DNA of 37,538 bases from UBA1765 sp045615885 (GCA_045615885.1 JAZLFR010000076.1:1-37538), one strand, 5' to 3'. Counted from the first letter of the stretch, positions 16,244-25,283 are shown. The notes: generated by a model not told the origin, from the sequence alone. A program made the numbers and translations.

Positions 16244-18004
16244 TTACAGTGTGTAGAGTAGATTCACCATGATGATGTTCGTGGCGAGAATCACGATTTT
16301 GAGGGGAAGCCCTACACCAAGGTAATCGGTAAATTTATAGCCTCCAGGACCATATACAATCGTATTTGCGTTGGAACCGATAGGCGTTAAGAACGCTGCA
16401 TTGGTAGATATCAACACGGCTATGCAGAAGGCCATCACGTTTGAATTTAGCAGGGTTGCCGTGTGGATTGCTATAGGGGCGAAGATGGCTGCGCAAAGTG
16501 GGCCACCGATAAATTCGGTGGTGATTGCAGTTACGATAGCCAAGAAAATCAATGCGGAAAATGCGTCGTCGTCACAAACCAGGCCTACATATTTACCGAT
16601 GGCTGCAGAAACTCCGGTAACGTCGAGTGCTTTACCTAGGCAGACGCTGCCGGCAAAAATCATAAGCAGTTTCCAATGGATTGCATTTTGTGCCTGTTTA
16701 AAATTACAGCAGCCTAAAATTACGGTGAGCATTGCTGCAAGAATGGAACAATGCAGCAGTGGCATAATCTTGAATGTCGATAGCAAAATTACACCGGCAA
16801 GAATGAGGGTTGCAAAAATCGGTTTTGATTTTTTTGCCTGGAGTAAAATTTCGGAATCCAAAAAATTCAAGTTGCTTCTAAAACTTTCCGGATTGATTGG
16901 CTGGGAACTTTCTAGAAGCAAAGTGTCACCAGCCCTCAGGCTGACTTCGCGAGGAATGCCTTCTACTCGATGCCCCTGTCGAGCGATCGCCACAAGGACG
17001 AGCCCGTTGGAATCTTCGAATTTGGTATCACTCATGCAACGGCCGACGAGAGGTGAATTCGGGTCAATGGTTGCCATTTGCAAATTGCGTTTTTTGCTGA
17101 CGTCTGCAATATGAAAAACGTGGTGAGTGGCGTTTACCAAACCATGTGATTTTCGCAAGTCTAAAATGGAATTTATTTGCCCTGCAAAAACTAGATGGTC
17201 GCCGCCGAATAGGAATTCATCGGCAGGCACAGGCGAAATGACTTCTCTGTCAAAACGGACGATTTCAATTAAGTGGCCACCGTGAATTTTGTCAAAACCG
17301 GCTTCACTTATAGTTTTGCCTACAACATGCGAATCTGTAGGAATTTGCAATTCTACGGTGTAATCGGCGCTGTCTGCAAAGGATTTTTCGGGAGAGTTTC
17401 TGTTTGGGAGCCTGTGGCGAAAAATTTGGATAGTAATCAAGCCGACTGCAGTGCAGACAAGACCGGGTATAAGAGGCTCGAAAATAGACATTGTCTCGCC
17501 GGTAGTCTGGTTGTAAAAATTTGCAATGACGATGTTTGATGGGGTTCCGAGCAAGGTGCAGATGCTGCCGAGTGTACTTGCGTAAGCCAGAGGAAGCAGT
17601 AGCTGCGAGGCTGGAATTTTTAGTCTGCGTGCAACATTGCGTATTAAGTCAATAGAAATGATTACAATGGCATCGACCATCATGAAGGCGCTCATAAACG
17701 CAGACGATATCATGAGGCGTCTCAGCAGTTTTCCTATGTTCCTGCTGCGTGCAAACATGTGCTCAGAAATCCAGCTGACGGTTCCAGAAAATATGAGACC
17801 CGAAACCACAATGCTCAAGGCCCCCACCAAAATTACAGATTCGTTGCTGAAACTGGCAAGGGCATCTTTTGTTGACAGCGTTCCCGTTATGAGCGTGGCT
17901 CCGATTATGCCGAGAGCGATCAAATCGGATGGCACCCTGCGGTCGAGCATCAATATCATCTTGGCAAAAAGCAGTCCAATGGCAATCCAGGCAAAAAGCG
18001 TCAT
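16244..18004 (-). CDS. SLC13/DASS-type transporter with two RCK_C (TrkA_C) domains
   Basis: A 586-residue membrane protein. Two hydrophobic blocks (about 1-200 and 390-586) flank a soluble centre (about 205-380) with two RCK_C-like domains; the first begins near SHVVGKTISEAGF and the second near NSPLVGRCMSD. The C-terminal block has the LTPIGSNANTIVYGPGGYKF signature region of the SLC13 family, and the N-terminal block has the matching LGTPSNIVIANF. The family carries divalent anions (sulfate, di- or tricarboxylates) with sodium. RCK_C domains bind small ligands and probably regulate transport. The exact substrate is not readable. It is convergent with the partner-switching operon with no gap and divergent from mnmA. 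Confidence 0.87.
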   Translation of the reverse strand: MTLFAWIAIGLLFAKMILMLDRRVPSDLIALGIIGATLITGTLSTKDALASFSNESVILVGALSIVVSGLIFSGTVSWISEHMFARSRNIGKLLRRLMISSAFMSAFMMVDAIVIISIDLIRNVARRLKIPASQLLLPLAYASTLGSICTLLGTPSNIVIANFYNQTTGETMSIFEPLIPGLVCTAVGLITIQIFRHRLPNRNSPEKSFADSADYTVELQIPTDSHVVGKTISEAGFDKIHGGHLIEIVRFDREVISPVPADEFLFGGDHLVFAGQINSILDLRKSHGLVNATHHVFHIADVSKKRNLQMATIDPNSPLVGRCMSDTKFEDSNGLVLVAIARQGHRVEGIPREVSLRAGDTLLLESSQPINPESFRSNLNFLDSEILLQAKKSKPIFATLILAGVILLSTFKIMPLLHCSILAAMLTVILGCCNFKQAQNAIHWKLLMIFAGSVCLGKALDVTGVSAAIGKYVGLVCDDDAFSALIFLAIVTAITTEFIGGPLCAAIFAPIAIHTATLLNSNVMAFCIAVLISTNAAFLTPIGSNANTIVYGPGGYKFTDYLGVGLPLKIVILATNIIMVNLLYTL

Positions 18005-18089
18005 TTTTATAATCTCTAAATATAATGCCTGCTAAAATATAGCATTTGAATTTTTTATATTTCCTACCTAAATAAAAGGGAATTGTAAG

Positions 18090-19184
18090 ATGTCTACGAA
18101 ACGTGTCGCAGTTGGTCTTTCTGGCGGAGTGGATTCAGCCCTTACCGCATGGACGCTCAAGCAGCAAGGGTATGATGTTGTCGGCGTAACGATGTCAACG
18201 TGGGATGGCTCGATCCCGAACATGCCACATGTCGAAGGCCGCGAAGGCTGTTTTGGCCCTGGCGAAGACGAATCCATTGCGCAGGCAAAGCTCGTTGCGG
18301 ACCGTCTTGGCATTCCGCATCATGTGGTGAGCGTTTCTGAAGACTACAAACGGCAAGTTTTGGACTATTTCCGTGCAGAATACCGTGCCGGTCGCACGCC
18401 AAACCCGTGTGTGCGCTGCAATCAGACTATCAAGTTTGGTGCGCTCCACATGGCTGCCCGCCGCATGGGCGTCGAGTTTGACTACTTTGCCACTGGCCAC
18501 TATGCCCGCCTTGACTTTAAGAACCCGCAGGAGCCGTTCCTTTGGCAGGCTGTTGACAATACCAAGGACCAGTCGTACTTTCTTTCGAGGCTCACTGCAG
18601 AGCAGCTTTCTACGGTGCTGTTCCCGCTCGGCGGCATGCGGAAGGAAGAGGTCAAGGCCATTGCCCGTGAAATTGGCTGGGACGACTTTGCTTCTAAAAA
18701 GGAAAGCCAGGACTTTTTGGAATGTGGCGATTACTCGGTGCTCTTTGATGAGAGTGACAATGTGCCGGGCGATTTTGTGAATCTTGACGGTAAGGTGCTT
18801 GGCAAGCATAAGGGCATTGTTCATTACACTATCGGACAGCGCAAGGGGCTAAATATCGGTGGCCAGCCGGAACCGCTTTTTGTCGTAGCTATCGATGCAA
18901 AAAAGAACCAGGTCATTCTTGGGCCTCGCAGCGCCCTTTCTTGCACGGGAGTGCATGCCCGCGATGTGAATTTGCTCGTAGACGAAAAATCCCCGCTTCT
19001 CAAGGGAACCTTGAATGCCCGCATTCGCCTTGGCCACAACGGAGTGAATGCGCACATTGAATCTCTTTCCAAAGATGAAATTACAGTTTCTTTCGAAGCT
19101 CCACAATTCGCTTCCACTCCGGGCCAGATCCTTGTGCTCTACGCGGGCGAAGGCGTCGTCGCCTCAGCAGTCATAGATTCTTAG
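18090..19184 (+). CDS. mnmA: tRNA-specific 2-thiouridylase MnmA
   Basis: A 364-residue PP-loop enzyme that thiolates U34 of tRNAs for Lys, Glu and Gln, taking sulfur from the Tus/IscS route. The ATP-binding PP-loop SGGVDS is at 11-16. The catalytic Cys is C110 in GRTPNPCVRCNQTIKFG. TGHYAR and the KDQSYFL box also fit. The usual second redox Cys lies in an ICF motif; here the region reads ESQDFLECGDY, with C212 two residues later. ESQDF...GDY variants exist in the family, so the enzyme may use a shifted or alternative second Cys. ATG 18090 has AAGGGA upstream. Divergent from the SLC13 gene. Confidence 0.92.
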   Translation: MSTKRVAVGLSGGVDSALTAWTLKQQGYDVVGVTMSTWDGSIPNMPHVEGREGCFGPGEDESIAQAKLVADRLGIPHHVVSVSEDYKRQVLDYFRAEYRAGRTPNPCVRCNQTIKFGALHMAARRMGVEFDYFATGHYARLDFKNPQEPFLWQAVDNTKDQSYFLSRLTAEQLSTVLFPLGGMRKEEVKAIAREIGWDDFASKKESQDFLECGDYSVLFDESDNVPGDFVNLDGKVLGKHKGIVHYTIGQRKGLNIGGQPEPLFVVAIDAKKNQVILGPRSALSCTGVHARDVNLLVDEKSPLLKGTLNARIRLGHNGVNAHIESLSKDEITVSFEAPQFASTPGQILVLYAGEGVVASAVIDS

Positions 19185-19218
19185 TCATCTAGTAACTAGT
19201 AACTCAGAACTAGTAACT
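19185..19218 (+). repeat. AGTAACT tandem repeat directly before a start codon
   Basis: The whole 34-bp gap between mnmA and the EamA gene is made of CTAGTAACT-type units, and the last unit touches ATG 19219. No Shine-Dalgarno is present. The same motif occurs at 11875-11897 on the same strand. Confidence 0.75.
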
Positions 19219-20106
19219 ATGTTCAAAACGCTTCTTTTGTTGCATTTGTCTGTGGCGCTTGCCGGTGCTACGGGCGTGTTTGGCAAGTGGATTACGATTA
19301 CGACATTGCCGCTTGTGTGGTACCGTTTGCTTGTATCTTCCGTACTTTGCATATTGGTGCTCACGTTTACAAAAAAACAGATCACTTTTACCATGCGCGA
19401 ATTTTTGCGCATCGGTTTTGTTGGTGCCGTACTTGCAATTCATTGGTTCTTTTTTTACGGAAGCATCAAGCTTTCGAACGTCTCTGTCGGCGTGGTCTGT
19501 TTTTCGTCAATGAGCTTTTTTACGGCGCTCCTAGAACCCCTCGTAAACAAGCACAAAGTTTCGCTTCGCGAACTTTTCTTTGGCGTGCTTTGCGTATTGG
19601 GCGTCTTGCTGATTTTTTCGTTTGATTCCAAATATCGCCTGGGAATTTGGGCCGGAACATTGTCTTCCATTTGCGCTGCCTTATTCACGATTGTCAACAC
19701 GCGCGTAGGCCGCGATTTCAGTTCCACGAAAATGCTTGTCGGCGAACTTGCCGGCGGCTCCATTGTGGCAAGTATCCTCGTACCGATTGCACTTGTACTC
19801 AGTGATTATACATTTGACACTGTAGCCGTCCCCGGCTTGAGCGACGGCGTAAAGCTCATCGTATTTTGCGCCGCATGCACGGTTCTTTTGCAGTTCATGC
19901 AAATTCAGGGTTTGCAGCGTGTGCCAACGTTCACGTTCAATTTGACCTACGCCTTGGAACCTATCTATAGCATTGTCTATGCTGTGCTCTTGTTCCAGGA
20001 ATTTCGTGAATGGAGCCTGGCCTTTGTCATTGGCCTTTGCCTGATCATTTTGCCGATCATTGCGCAAACGGTCATCTTCGTGAAAAAGAAAAAGGCAACT
20101 GCCTGA
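19219..20106 (+). CDS. EamA/DMT-superfamily transporter
   Basis: A 295-residue membrane protein with about ten hydrophobic segments arranged as two EamA repeats. The first repeat contains HWFFFYGSIKLSNVS and the second has a matching ALEPIYSIVYA segment before the last helices. Members of the drug/metabolite transporter superfamily usually export amino acids or other metabolites from the cytoplasm; the substrate is unknown here. ATG 19219 is preceded by repeat DNA rather than a ribosome site; nearby alternatives are not better. The last codons (Lys-Lys-Lys-Lys-Ala-Thr-Ala) are shaped by the terminator of the convergent eda gene, which lies inside this reading frame. Confidence 0.87.
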   Translation: MFKTLLLLHLSVALAGATGVFGKWITITTLPLVWYRLLVSSVLCILVLTFTKKQITFTMREFLRIGFVGAVLAIHWFFFYGSIKLSNVSVGVVCFSSMSFFTALLEPLVNKHKVSLRELFFGVLCVLGVLLIFSFDSKYRLGIWAGTLSSICAALFTIVNTRVGRDFSSTKMLVGELAGGSIVASILVPIALVLSDYTFDTVAVPGLSDGVKLIVFCAACTVLLQFMQIQGLQRVPTFTFNLTYALEPIYSIVYAVLLFQEFREWSLAFVIGLCLIILPIIAQTVIFVKKKKATA

Positions 20107-20115
20107 ACAGTTGCC
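20083..20115 (-). terminator. Intrinsic terminator for eda, embedded in the end of the EamA gene
   Basis: Perfect 8-bp stem GGCAACTG/CAGTTGCC (20094-20101 with 20108-20115) and a 6-nt loop. Read on the minus strand it is followed by TTTTTCTTTTTC, a classical rho-independent terminator 24 bp after the eda stop. The stem includes the EamA stop codon region. Confidence 0.85.
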
Positions 20116-20138
20116 CCAAATGACTGGCCGTTGCCGAA

Positions 20139-20795
20139 CTAGGCTTTTGCCTTGCGGACGGCATCGAGCAGAACATTCAATCGAATGCCGATTTCATTCC
20201 AGTTGCCTTCGCGCATGAGATCCGCCTTGAAGATGCTACCGCCAAAGGCGAGTACGTTTGCACCAGCCTTGATGTATGCACCGGCATTTTCGGGAGTCAC
20301 GCCGCCGCAGGCGAGCAGCGGAATGTCGCGGAATGGGCCTCGCAAATCCTTGATGTAGGACGGCCCGCCGACAGCGCCTGCCGGGAAAATTTTTACGCAG
20401 GTTGCGCCGTATTGGTAGGCCTTTTCCACTTCGGTAGGCGTGAGTGCACCCGGGATCATCGGGAGGCCGAGTTCCACTCCGCAATGGACAATATTCTTGA
20501 ACGTTGTCGGAGAAACGATGAATTCTGCACCGGCGTAGTTGGCGCGTTCAAGGTCGTCCATTGTGCGGACAGTGCCTGCACCGACGATTATGCCGAGCGG
20601 TTCAGCCGCAATGCGGAGCTTTGTCAGAATTTTGGCAGCGCCTTCGGTGTTCATGGTCACTTCAATGGCTTTCAAGCCGCACTTTGCAGCTGTTTCTATG
20701 CAGGCTTCTTCCTGCCCGGCTGGAATGTCGCGAAGAATGCCGACAACTGGCATTTCTTGCATGGCTGCGTTAAAAAGGTTTTTGTAGTTTGCCAT
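20139..20795 (-). CDS. eda: KDPG/KHG aldolase
   Basis: A 218-residue class I aldolase of the Entner-Doudoroff and hexuronate pathways. It splits 2-keto-3-deoxy-6-phosphogluconate into pyruvate and glyceraldehyde-3-phosphate, and often also cleaves 4-hydroxy-2-oxoglutarate. The TIM-barrel motifs are complete: E45 in IEVTMNT, GAGTV, SPTTF, and Schiff-base lysine K135 in CVKIFPAG, followed by ACGGV and FGGSIF. Its length matches the family. ATG 20793-20795 has GGAG upstream. It lies 35 bp downstream of the M6 protease gene on the same strand, with a TATATT-like box in the gap, so it may have its own promoter. The other pathway genes are not in the window. Confidence 0.93.
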   Translation of the reverse strand: MANYKNLFNAAMQEMPVVGILRDIPAGQEEACIETAAKCGLKAIEVTMNTEGAAKILTKLRIAAEPLGIIVGAGTVRTMDDLERANYAGAEFIVSPTTFKNIVHCGVELGLPMIPGALTPTEVEKAYQYGATCVKIFPAGAVGGPSYIKDLRGPFRDIPLLACGGVTPENAGAYIKAGANVLAFGGSIFKADLMREGNWNEIGIRLNVLLDAVRKAKA

Positions 20796-20830
20796 AGGAA
20801 CTCCGATTTGTTTCCCAAAATATAACGAAT

Positions 20831-22726
20831 TTATTTGATTCGGACAATGGTCTGCCGTGCGGCCTTGCCGTTTTCCTTTATGCGTACAACGTAGTTGCCG
20901 CTATGCGTCGGGGCTGACTTTAGCAGGTTGCCGTTCATGTCAAAGTATTGGACCGTAGTCCTTGACAAATCCAATGTCTTCTGATGCTGCTGTTCGATTG
21001 CGGTGGTGCTTGTGTCTGGTTCTGTAGCTTCTTCGCTTTCGTTTCCTATAGTCACTTTGAATTGGAAGGTGACTTGCTTGTGGCCGTAGACAAGAGCTTG
21101 GCTTATGGTAAAAGAGTCTCCGTCTTTCACCTTGCCAGGCATGTGGCCGATTTTTGTAGTCATCGTATTCAGGTCAATGTTAGAGAAAACGATGCTTGTT
21201 CCGCTCGGGTTCCAAGCGGTTACAGCACCCTTTGAATCGAACCAGTGGCCGGTTCCTTCGCCTGTTGTTTTGCTGTTCAAAGAACCGTCTGGTTCCACTG
21301 CGTAAAAGCTTGCCTTTGTGGCAATTTCGTTTTGCGCAATGCCGAGAGCTTCGGCAACACGCGCTCCCTGCAAGTCTACGGTAACGGGGTCGTAATGTTC
21401 GCTGATCGGCAAGTTGGTTGTAAGTGCGATTTCTGTTTCAACGAAAGGCTCTGCGTTGTAATCGGTGCAATCGCCACCGAGGCAAAAACTGAGCGTATTT
21501 CCGCTAACGCTTACGTTTGTAAAGTTCAAGCCAGTTGCGCTGCCGTTGTACCAGCGGATTGCGGGGTAGAGCGCATCGGAAAATGCACTGTAGGTTCCGC
21601 TGAAGAATGCTCCAGCGCGGCTTCCTGGGCTTGGCCATTGGTCATTTTCTGGATCGATCGCGTTCCCTTTGGAATCGGCGTGAACAATTCTGAGACCTAG
21701 CGCGTTGGCCGCTGAATTAGCTCCAATAGAAAAATCGTAATGCTGCATCAAAATTCCGCTGCCCGTCAACGCTGCATTGCGCCCCGTGTTCTTTACATAA
21801 GACCATACAAGGCCTTCTTGCGTTGGGCGGTTAGGATTTTTCAGGCGGTAGCATTTTTCGCCTGGTTCCGTAGTCATTTTGCCGAGGTCTTCTGCGGTAA
21901 CATCTTCAAATGGAATCCAGCCTTGGTCGGCTCGGTAAAAATCATTGATAGCAACTGGATTCCAGTCATTTGCGCGGTTGCCCATGGTACAGTAGTCCCC
22001 ATACCAGTAAAGATCTGGCCAGCCAAAGACCATGTGTCCGTTTTCGTGAACAAATACATACAGGGAGAATTTGCCCGGCATATCGGTCATCTGGTGTTTT
22101 TGCAAGAGAACTCCATCGCGGACTTCGTTGGAACCGCCTGCATGTGGCCAAAGGCCTTGTCCCCATTTTACTCCAGGACCTGCGTATACAATATTGATTG
22201 CTTCTGTAATGCCATCATGGTCGTTGTCGTAACGGGAAAAATCTACTTGAGCATCGAAATATTCAAAGACTTCTTTTACCAGAATATCGGAACCGGAGTA
22301 TCCCTGCAGACCTTCGTAATAGGATTTTGGGTGCTTTGCACGATACCATCCAAATACTTCGTTGGTAAAGTCAAGTTGACCGTTGGAAACATCCAAATAA
22401 TAATCACGGACGGAGCCTTTGCAACCGTCGCGATTGAAACCTTCCTTGTTCAGCCAGTCGGAAATTTCTTCCTTGGTTACGGGGGCTGGTTGGTCAGAAA
22501 AATCTACAAGGAGCGTGAGACCGTAAATTTTACCCTTTGGCGCGGAATAGTGGCTGACTTCCTTTGGAGGGGCGAACATTTTTTTTGAGCCCCTGGAGTT
22601 GTCGAATTTCGTGATGGCTTCTCTTGGCCAAGCTTGAACGAGTTTGCCATTATACACGATGTCTGCAAAGGTTGTGCTTGAAAGCAACAAAACCAAACTT
22701 AAAAACAAATTCTTAAAACTAGTCAT
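20831..22726 (-). CDS. Secreted M6-family metalloprotease with C-terminal sorting-type domain
   Basis: A 631-residue exported protease. The signal peptide is at 1-21 (cleavage after TTFA). The M6 catalytic motif HENGHMVFGWPD is complete: zinc ligands H227, H231 and D238, with catalytic E228. A DNDHDG acidic loop (168-172) may bind calcium. The remainder is a non-catalytic extension rich in beta structure. The end (YFDMNGNLLK...SGNYVVRI) looks like the short beta-sandwich sorting domains found at the end of many secreted Fibrobacter and Bacteroidota proteins. AAAGGT precedes ATG 22726. Its likely role is degradation of extracellular protein (family-level inference). Divergent from the DUF4832-like gene, which has a similar C-terminal domain. 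Confidence 0.9.
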   Translation of the reverse strand: MTSFKNLFLSLVLLLSSTTFADIVYNGKLVQAWPREAITKFDNSRGSKKMFAPPKEVSHYSAPKGKIYGLTLLVDFSDQPAPVTKEEISDWLNKEGFNRDGCKGSVRDYYLDVSNGQLDFTNEVFGWYRAKHPKSYYEGLQGYSGSDILVKEVFEYFDAQVDFSRYDNDHDGITEAINIVYAGPGVKWGQGLWPHAGGSNEVRDGVLLQKHQMTDMPGKFSLYVFVHENGHMVFGWPDLYWYGDYCTMGNRANDWNPVAINDFYRADQGWIPFEDVTAEDLGKMTTEPGEKCYRLKNPNRPTQEGLVWSYVKNTGRNAALTGSGILMQHYDFSIGANSAANALGLRIVHADSKGNAIDPENDQWPSPGSRAGAFFSGTYSAFSDALYPAIRWYNGSATGLNFTNVSVSGNTLSFCLGGDCTDYNAEPFVETEIALTTNLPISEHYDPVTVDLQGARVAEALGIAQNEIATKASFYAVEPDGSLNSKTTGEGTGHWFDSKGAVTAWNPSGTSIVFSNIDLNTMTTKIGHMPGKVKDGDSFTISQALVYGHKQVTFQFKVTIGNESEEATEPDTSTTAIEQQHQKTLDLSRTTVQYFDMNGNLLKSAPTHSGNYVVRIKENGKAARQTIVRIK

Positions 22727-22802
22727 GAAATCACCTTTCGCATAATATACCCAAAAAAGGTGCTGGTGTCATCAAAAAAAGCTCGGAAATGCTCCCGAAT
22801 GC

Positions 22803-22831
22803 TTGACTGGAAAATTCTACCGATATATATT
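22803..22831 (+). promoter_or_regulatory. Sigma-70-type promoter of the DUF4832-like gene
   Basis: TTGACT (22803-22808), a 17-bp spacer and TATATT (22826-22831) form a strong housekeeping promoter. The predicted transcript start is about 25 bp before ATG 22862. Confidence 0.75.
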
Positions 22832-22861
22832 AAGAACATTAGCCTTTTTAGGGATTTTGGA

Positions 22862-24481
22862 ATGAATAAAATTTTTGCTTTGCTTGGGGTCGCTCTTTTG
22901 ACCTCTTCGGTAACCTCCTTTGCAGCCGATCGTTCCGTGGCGCTCCACAGGCAGATTGAAACGTTGGAGCCCATGAAGGGCATAGTCTTTTGGCCGGACC
23001 AGGCCCGGGATCGTGAAGATTTGCAAGGTTCCATCTCCCTGGAATTTTCCTATTGCCTGCCCTGCGCCGTTGTAACCGGCAAGACTGGCGACAAGCTGAA
23101 TTACGACTGGAGCTCCTTTGAAAAACTGCTGGATGGCATCGCGAGCCGTGGGCATCAGGCCATTGTGCGCTTTCGCATTGAATACCCAAGCGAAACTATC
23201 AGAAATTCACCGGGCTGCACCCAGAACGTGAAAGGCGCTACCGCAGTTCCTTTGTACATCAAGAACATGGCAGGCTACACCGAAACCTATTCCGAAAATC
23301 CGGGTGGCGACGGTCCCACTTACTACGCCGACTGGAGCAGCGCGGAACTCATGTGGTTCTACAAGCAGTTCTATACGGACTTTGCTGCCGCTTACGACAA
23401 GGACCCGCGAATCGCATTTGTGCAGGTGGGCTTTGGCCATTGGGGCGAATATCACATTTATGGCACCACGAAAAAGTTCGGCGTAAACTTTGCCACCAAG
23501 GAATACCAGGCTGAATTCCTGAAGCATGTGAACGAACAATTCAAGGTGACTCCCTGGAGCGTTTCCATCGATGCTGCCGACAACAACTATTCCCCGGTAA
23601 TTGACGACAAGAGTCTGCTGGCGTTGAAGTTCGGCTTGTTCGATGATTCCTTTATGCATGCGGAACACGACATTTCCCAAGGTTACGGCGACAATGAACG
23701 CAATTGGCGCGACATGGGCCTTGACCGTTGGAAAACATCCCCCGGTGGCGGCGAAGTCAGCTACTACACTTCTAAGGACCAGCAGGAATTCTTGAATCCC
23801 GAAGGACTCTACGGCGTTACCTGGGAACAGGCTTCTGCCAAGTACCACATGACTTATGTCATTGGCAACAATTCTACCGACGGCAAGTTCGCTACCAAGG
23901 AACGCCTCTATGAAGCTAGCAGCAATGCAGGCTACAAGTTCGAAGTGACGGCCTATTCTGTCAACGGCATTTCTGCCGCAGTGAAAGTGAAAAACATTGG
24001 CATTGCTCCGCTTTATCACGATGTCTACATCACTGTCAACGGCAAGCGCAGTGAAACATCTTTAAAGGGATTGCTCCCTGACAGCGTTCTCGTTTGCACA
24101 GTCGGCGGTCTTGAAATTGCCGATGGCGAAATTCCTGAACTGACCATCACTGGCGATAAGCTTTTGAAGGGTGCTACCATTCCCTACCAGGCAAACTTGG
24201 ATGGCAGTGAGTCCATTGTTGAAGGCTTGGATAAGGAGCCGACTGCAGGCAGCGAAGGTGACAAAAAAGATGACGAAGAAGAAACTACCGTTGTGAAAAA
24301 TGTCCGCGAAATTCAAGAGAGCGGCAATCTGCAAATTGTCGTTTTTGACATGCAGGGCCGTGTGGTTCTAAAACGGCTTGGTTCCGCCTCTATCGATACG
24401 CGTGGGCTGCCGAAGGGCAGCTACATTGTGCAGTATCAAAATGGTGGTTTTGCATCGACGAAGGTGATTCGCAAGAATTAG
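22862..24481 (+). CDS. Secreted DUF4832-like protein (glycosidase-type barrel) with C-terminal sorting-type domain
   Basis: A 539-residue exported protein from ATG 22862 (AGGGA upstream). The signal peptide is MNKIFALLG...TSFA (about 1-21). The main part (about 30-370) resembles the DUF4832 family, thought to adopt a TIM-barrel glycoside-hydrolase-like fold; the IAFVQVGFGHWGEYHIYG element with its acidic residue is typical. A beta-sandwich domain (about 370-455) follows, then an acidic linker (about 470-485) and a sorting-type C-terminal domain (VFDMQGRVVLKRL, GLPKGSYIVQY, ending VIRKN). No enzyme activity is proven for the family; a role at polysaccharide is inferred. Paired divergently with the M6 protease. 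Confidence 0.83.
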   Translation: MNKIFALLGVALLTSSVTSFAADRSVALHRQIETLEPMKGIVFWPDQARDREDLQGSISLEFSYCLPCAVVTGKTGDKLNYDWSSFEKLLDGIASRGHQAIVRFRIEYPSETIRNSPGCTQNVKGATAVPLYIKNMAGYTETYSENPGGDGPTYYADWSSAELMWFYKQFYTDFAAAYDKDPRIAFVQVGFGHWGEYHIYGTTKKFGVNFATKEYQAEFLKHVNEQFKVTPWSVSIDAADNNYSPVIDDKSLLALKFGLFDDSFMHAEHDISQGYGDNERNWRDMGLDRWKTSPGGGEVSYYTSKDQQEFLNPEGLYGVTWEQASAKYHMTYVIGNNSTDGKFATKERLYEASSNAGYKFEVTAYSVNGISAAVKVKNIGIAPLYHDVYITVNGKRSETSLKGLLPDSVLVCTVGGLEIADGEIPELTITGDKLLKGATIPYQANLDGSESIVEGLDKEPTAGSEGDKKDDEEETTVVKNVREIQESGNLQIVVFDMQGRVVLKRLGSASIDTRGLPKGSYIVQYQNGGFASTKVIRKN

Positions 24482-24491
24482 AATGTTTTAG

Positions 24492-24519
24492 TTGGATTTT
24501 CCCTGCAAATAAATATATG
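24492..24519 (+). promoter_or_regulatory. Candidate promoter of the thioesterase gene
   Basis: TTGGAT (24492-24497) and TATATG (24514-24519) with a 16-bp spacer lie in the 61-bp gap before the gene. The match is fair but not strong. Confidence 0.4.
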
Positions 24520-24542
24520 TTTACAGGAAAAGTGGAGTAATT

Positions 24543-25283
24543 ATGGCCGATTGTTTCAGCAAAAGTTTTCATGTGCGTTTTTCAGATTGCGACTATACGA
24601 GCCGCATTAGGCTTTCTACGCTATTTCGCTTTATGGAAGAATGTGCCGTTTTGAGTGCCGAAGAAAACGGCTATGGATTACGCGATTTGCTGCGCACGGG
24701 CTATACGCTTGTGCTTTCCAGACAAAAGCTCCGCATTACGCACACGCCAGTCGAAGGCGAAACCTTGCGCGTGGATTGCTGGCTCAAATCCATTGAGGGC
24801 AAGGTCGCATGGATGGATTTTTCTTTCGTGGATTCTCGCGGGAACGCCATTGCGCAGGCTACGACTTCCTGGCTTTTGATTTCGCTGAAGGATATGCGCG
24901 CAGTAGATTTTGCGGAATGTCCGTTCCAGCTGCCGCTTGTCGAAGGCCGTGAGGCCCTTTCGGAGCGCATCGACATTCTGGAACCTGGCGAAGCTCCGCA
25001 GGTAGCATATTCCCGCGAAGCGCGCTACAGTGACCTTGATTTGAATAGGCACGTGAACAACTGCAAATATGTGGAATGGTGCATGGACGCCTTTACGCTC
25101 GATGAACTCAAGGGCAAACAGGTGCGTTCCATACAGATGAACTATCTGTCGCAGATTCCGTTTGGCGAAACTACAGCTCTTGTGCGTTTTAAAGATACTA
25201 CGCACCATTCCGTGATTTTTGGCGTGTCTGCCAAGGACCCGACCCTCGTGCGCTTTCAGGCCCGCATAGGCTTCGGTAGTTAA
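24543..25283 (+). CDS. Acyl-ACP thioesterase
   Basis: A 246-residue double-hotdog thioesterase that releases free fatty acids from acyl-ACP in the cytoplasm. The second hotdog carries the family's catalytic pattern DxNxHVNN (D166, N168, H170) followed by CKYVEW. The first hotdog begins with VRFSDCDYTSRIRLS and is also well preserved. GGAG precedes ATG 24543. Its length fits bacterial members. The stop codon overlaps that of the convergent metallo-beta-lactamase-fold gene within TTAA (25280-25283). Chain-length preference cannot be read. Confidence 0.9.
   Translation: MADCFSKSFHVRFSDCDYTSRIRLSTLFRFMEECAVLSAEENGYGLRDLLRTGYTLVLSRQKLRITHTPVEGETLRVDCWLKSIEGKVAWMDFSFVDSRGNAIAQATTSWLLISLKDMRAVDFAECPFQLPLVEGREALSERIDILEPGEAPQVAYSREARYSDLDLNRHVNNCKYVEWCMDAFTLDELKGKQVRSIQMNYLSQIPFGETTALVRFKDTTHHSVIFGVSAKDPTLVRFQARIGFGS

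Noticed and set aside
22760..22861. A longer start for the DUF4832-like protein
   Set aside because: The extra residues would run over the promoter and place a non-signal stretch before a good signal peptide; ATG 22862 has a ribosome site.
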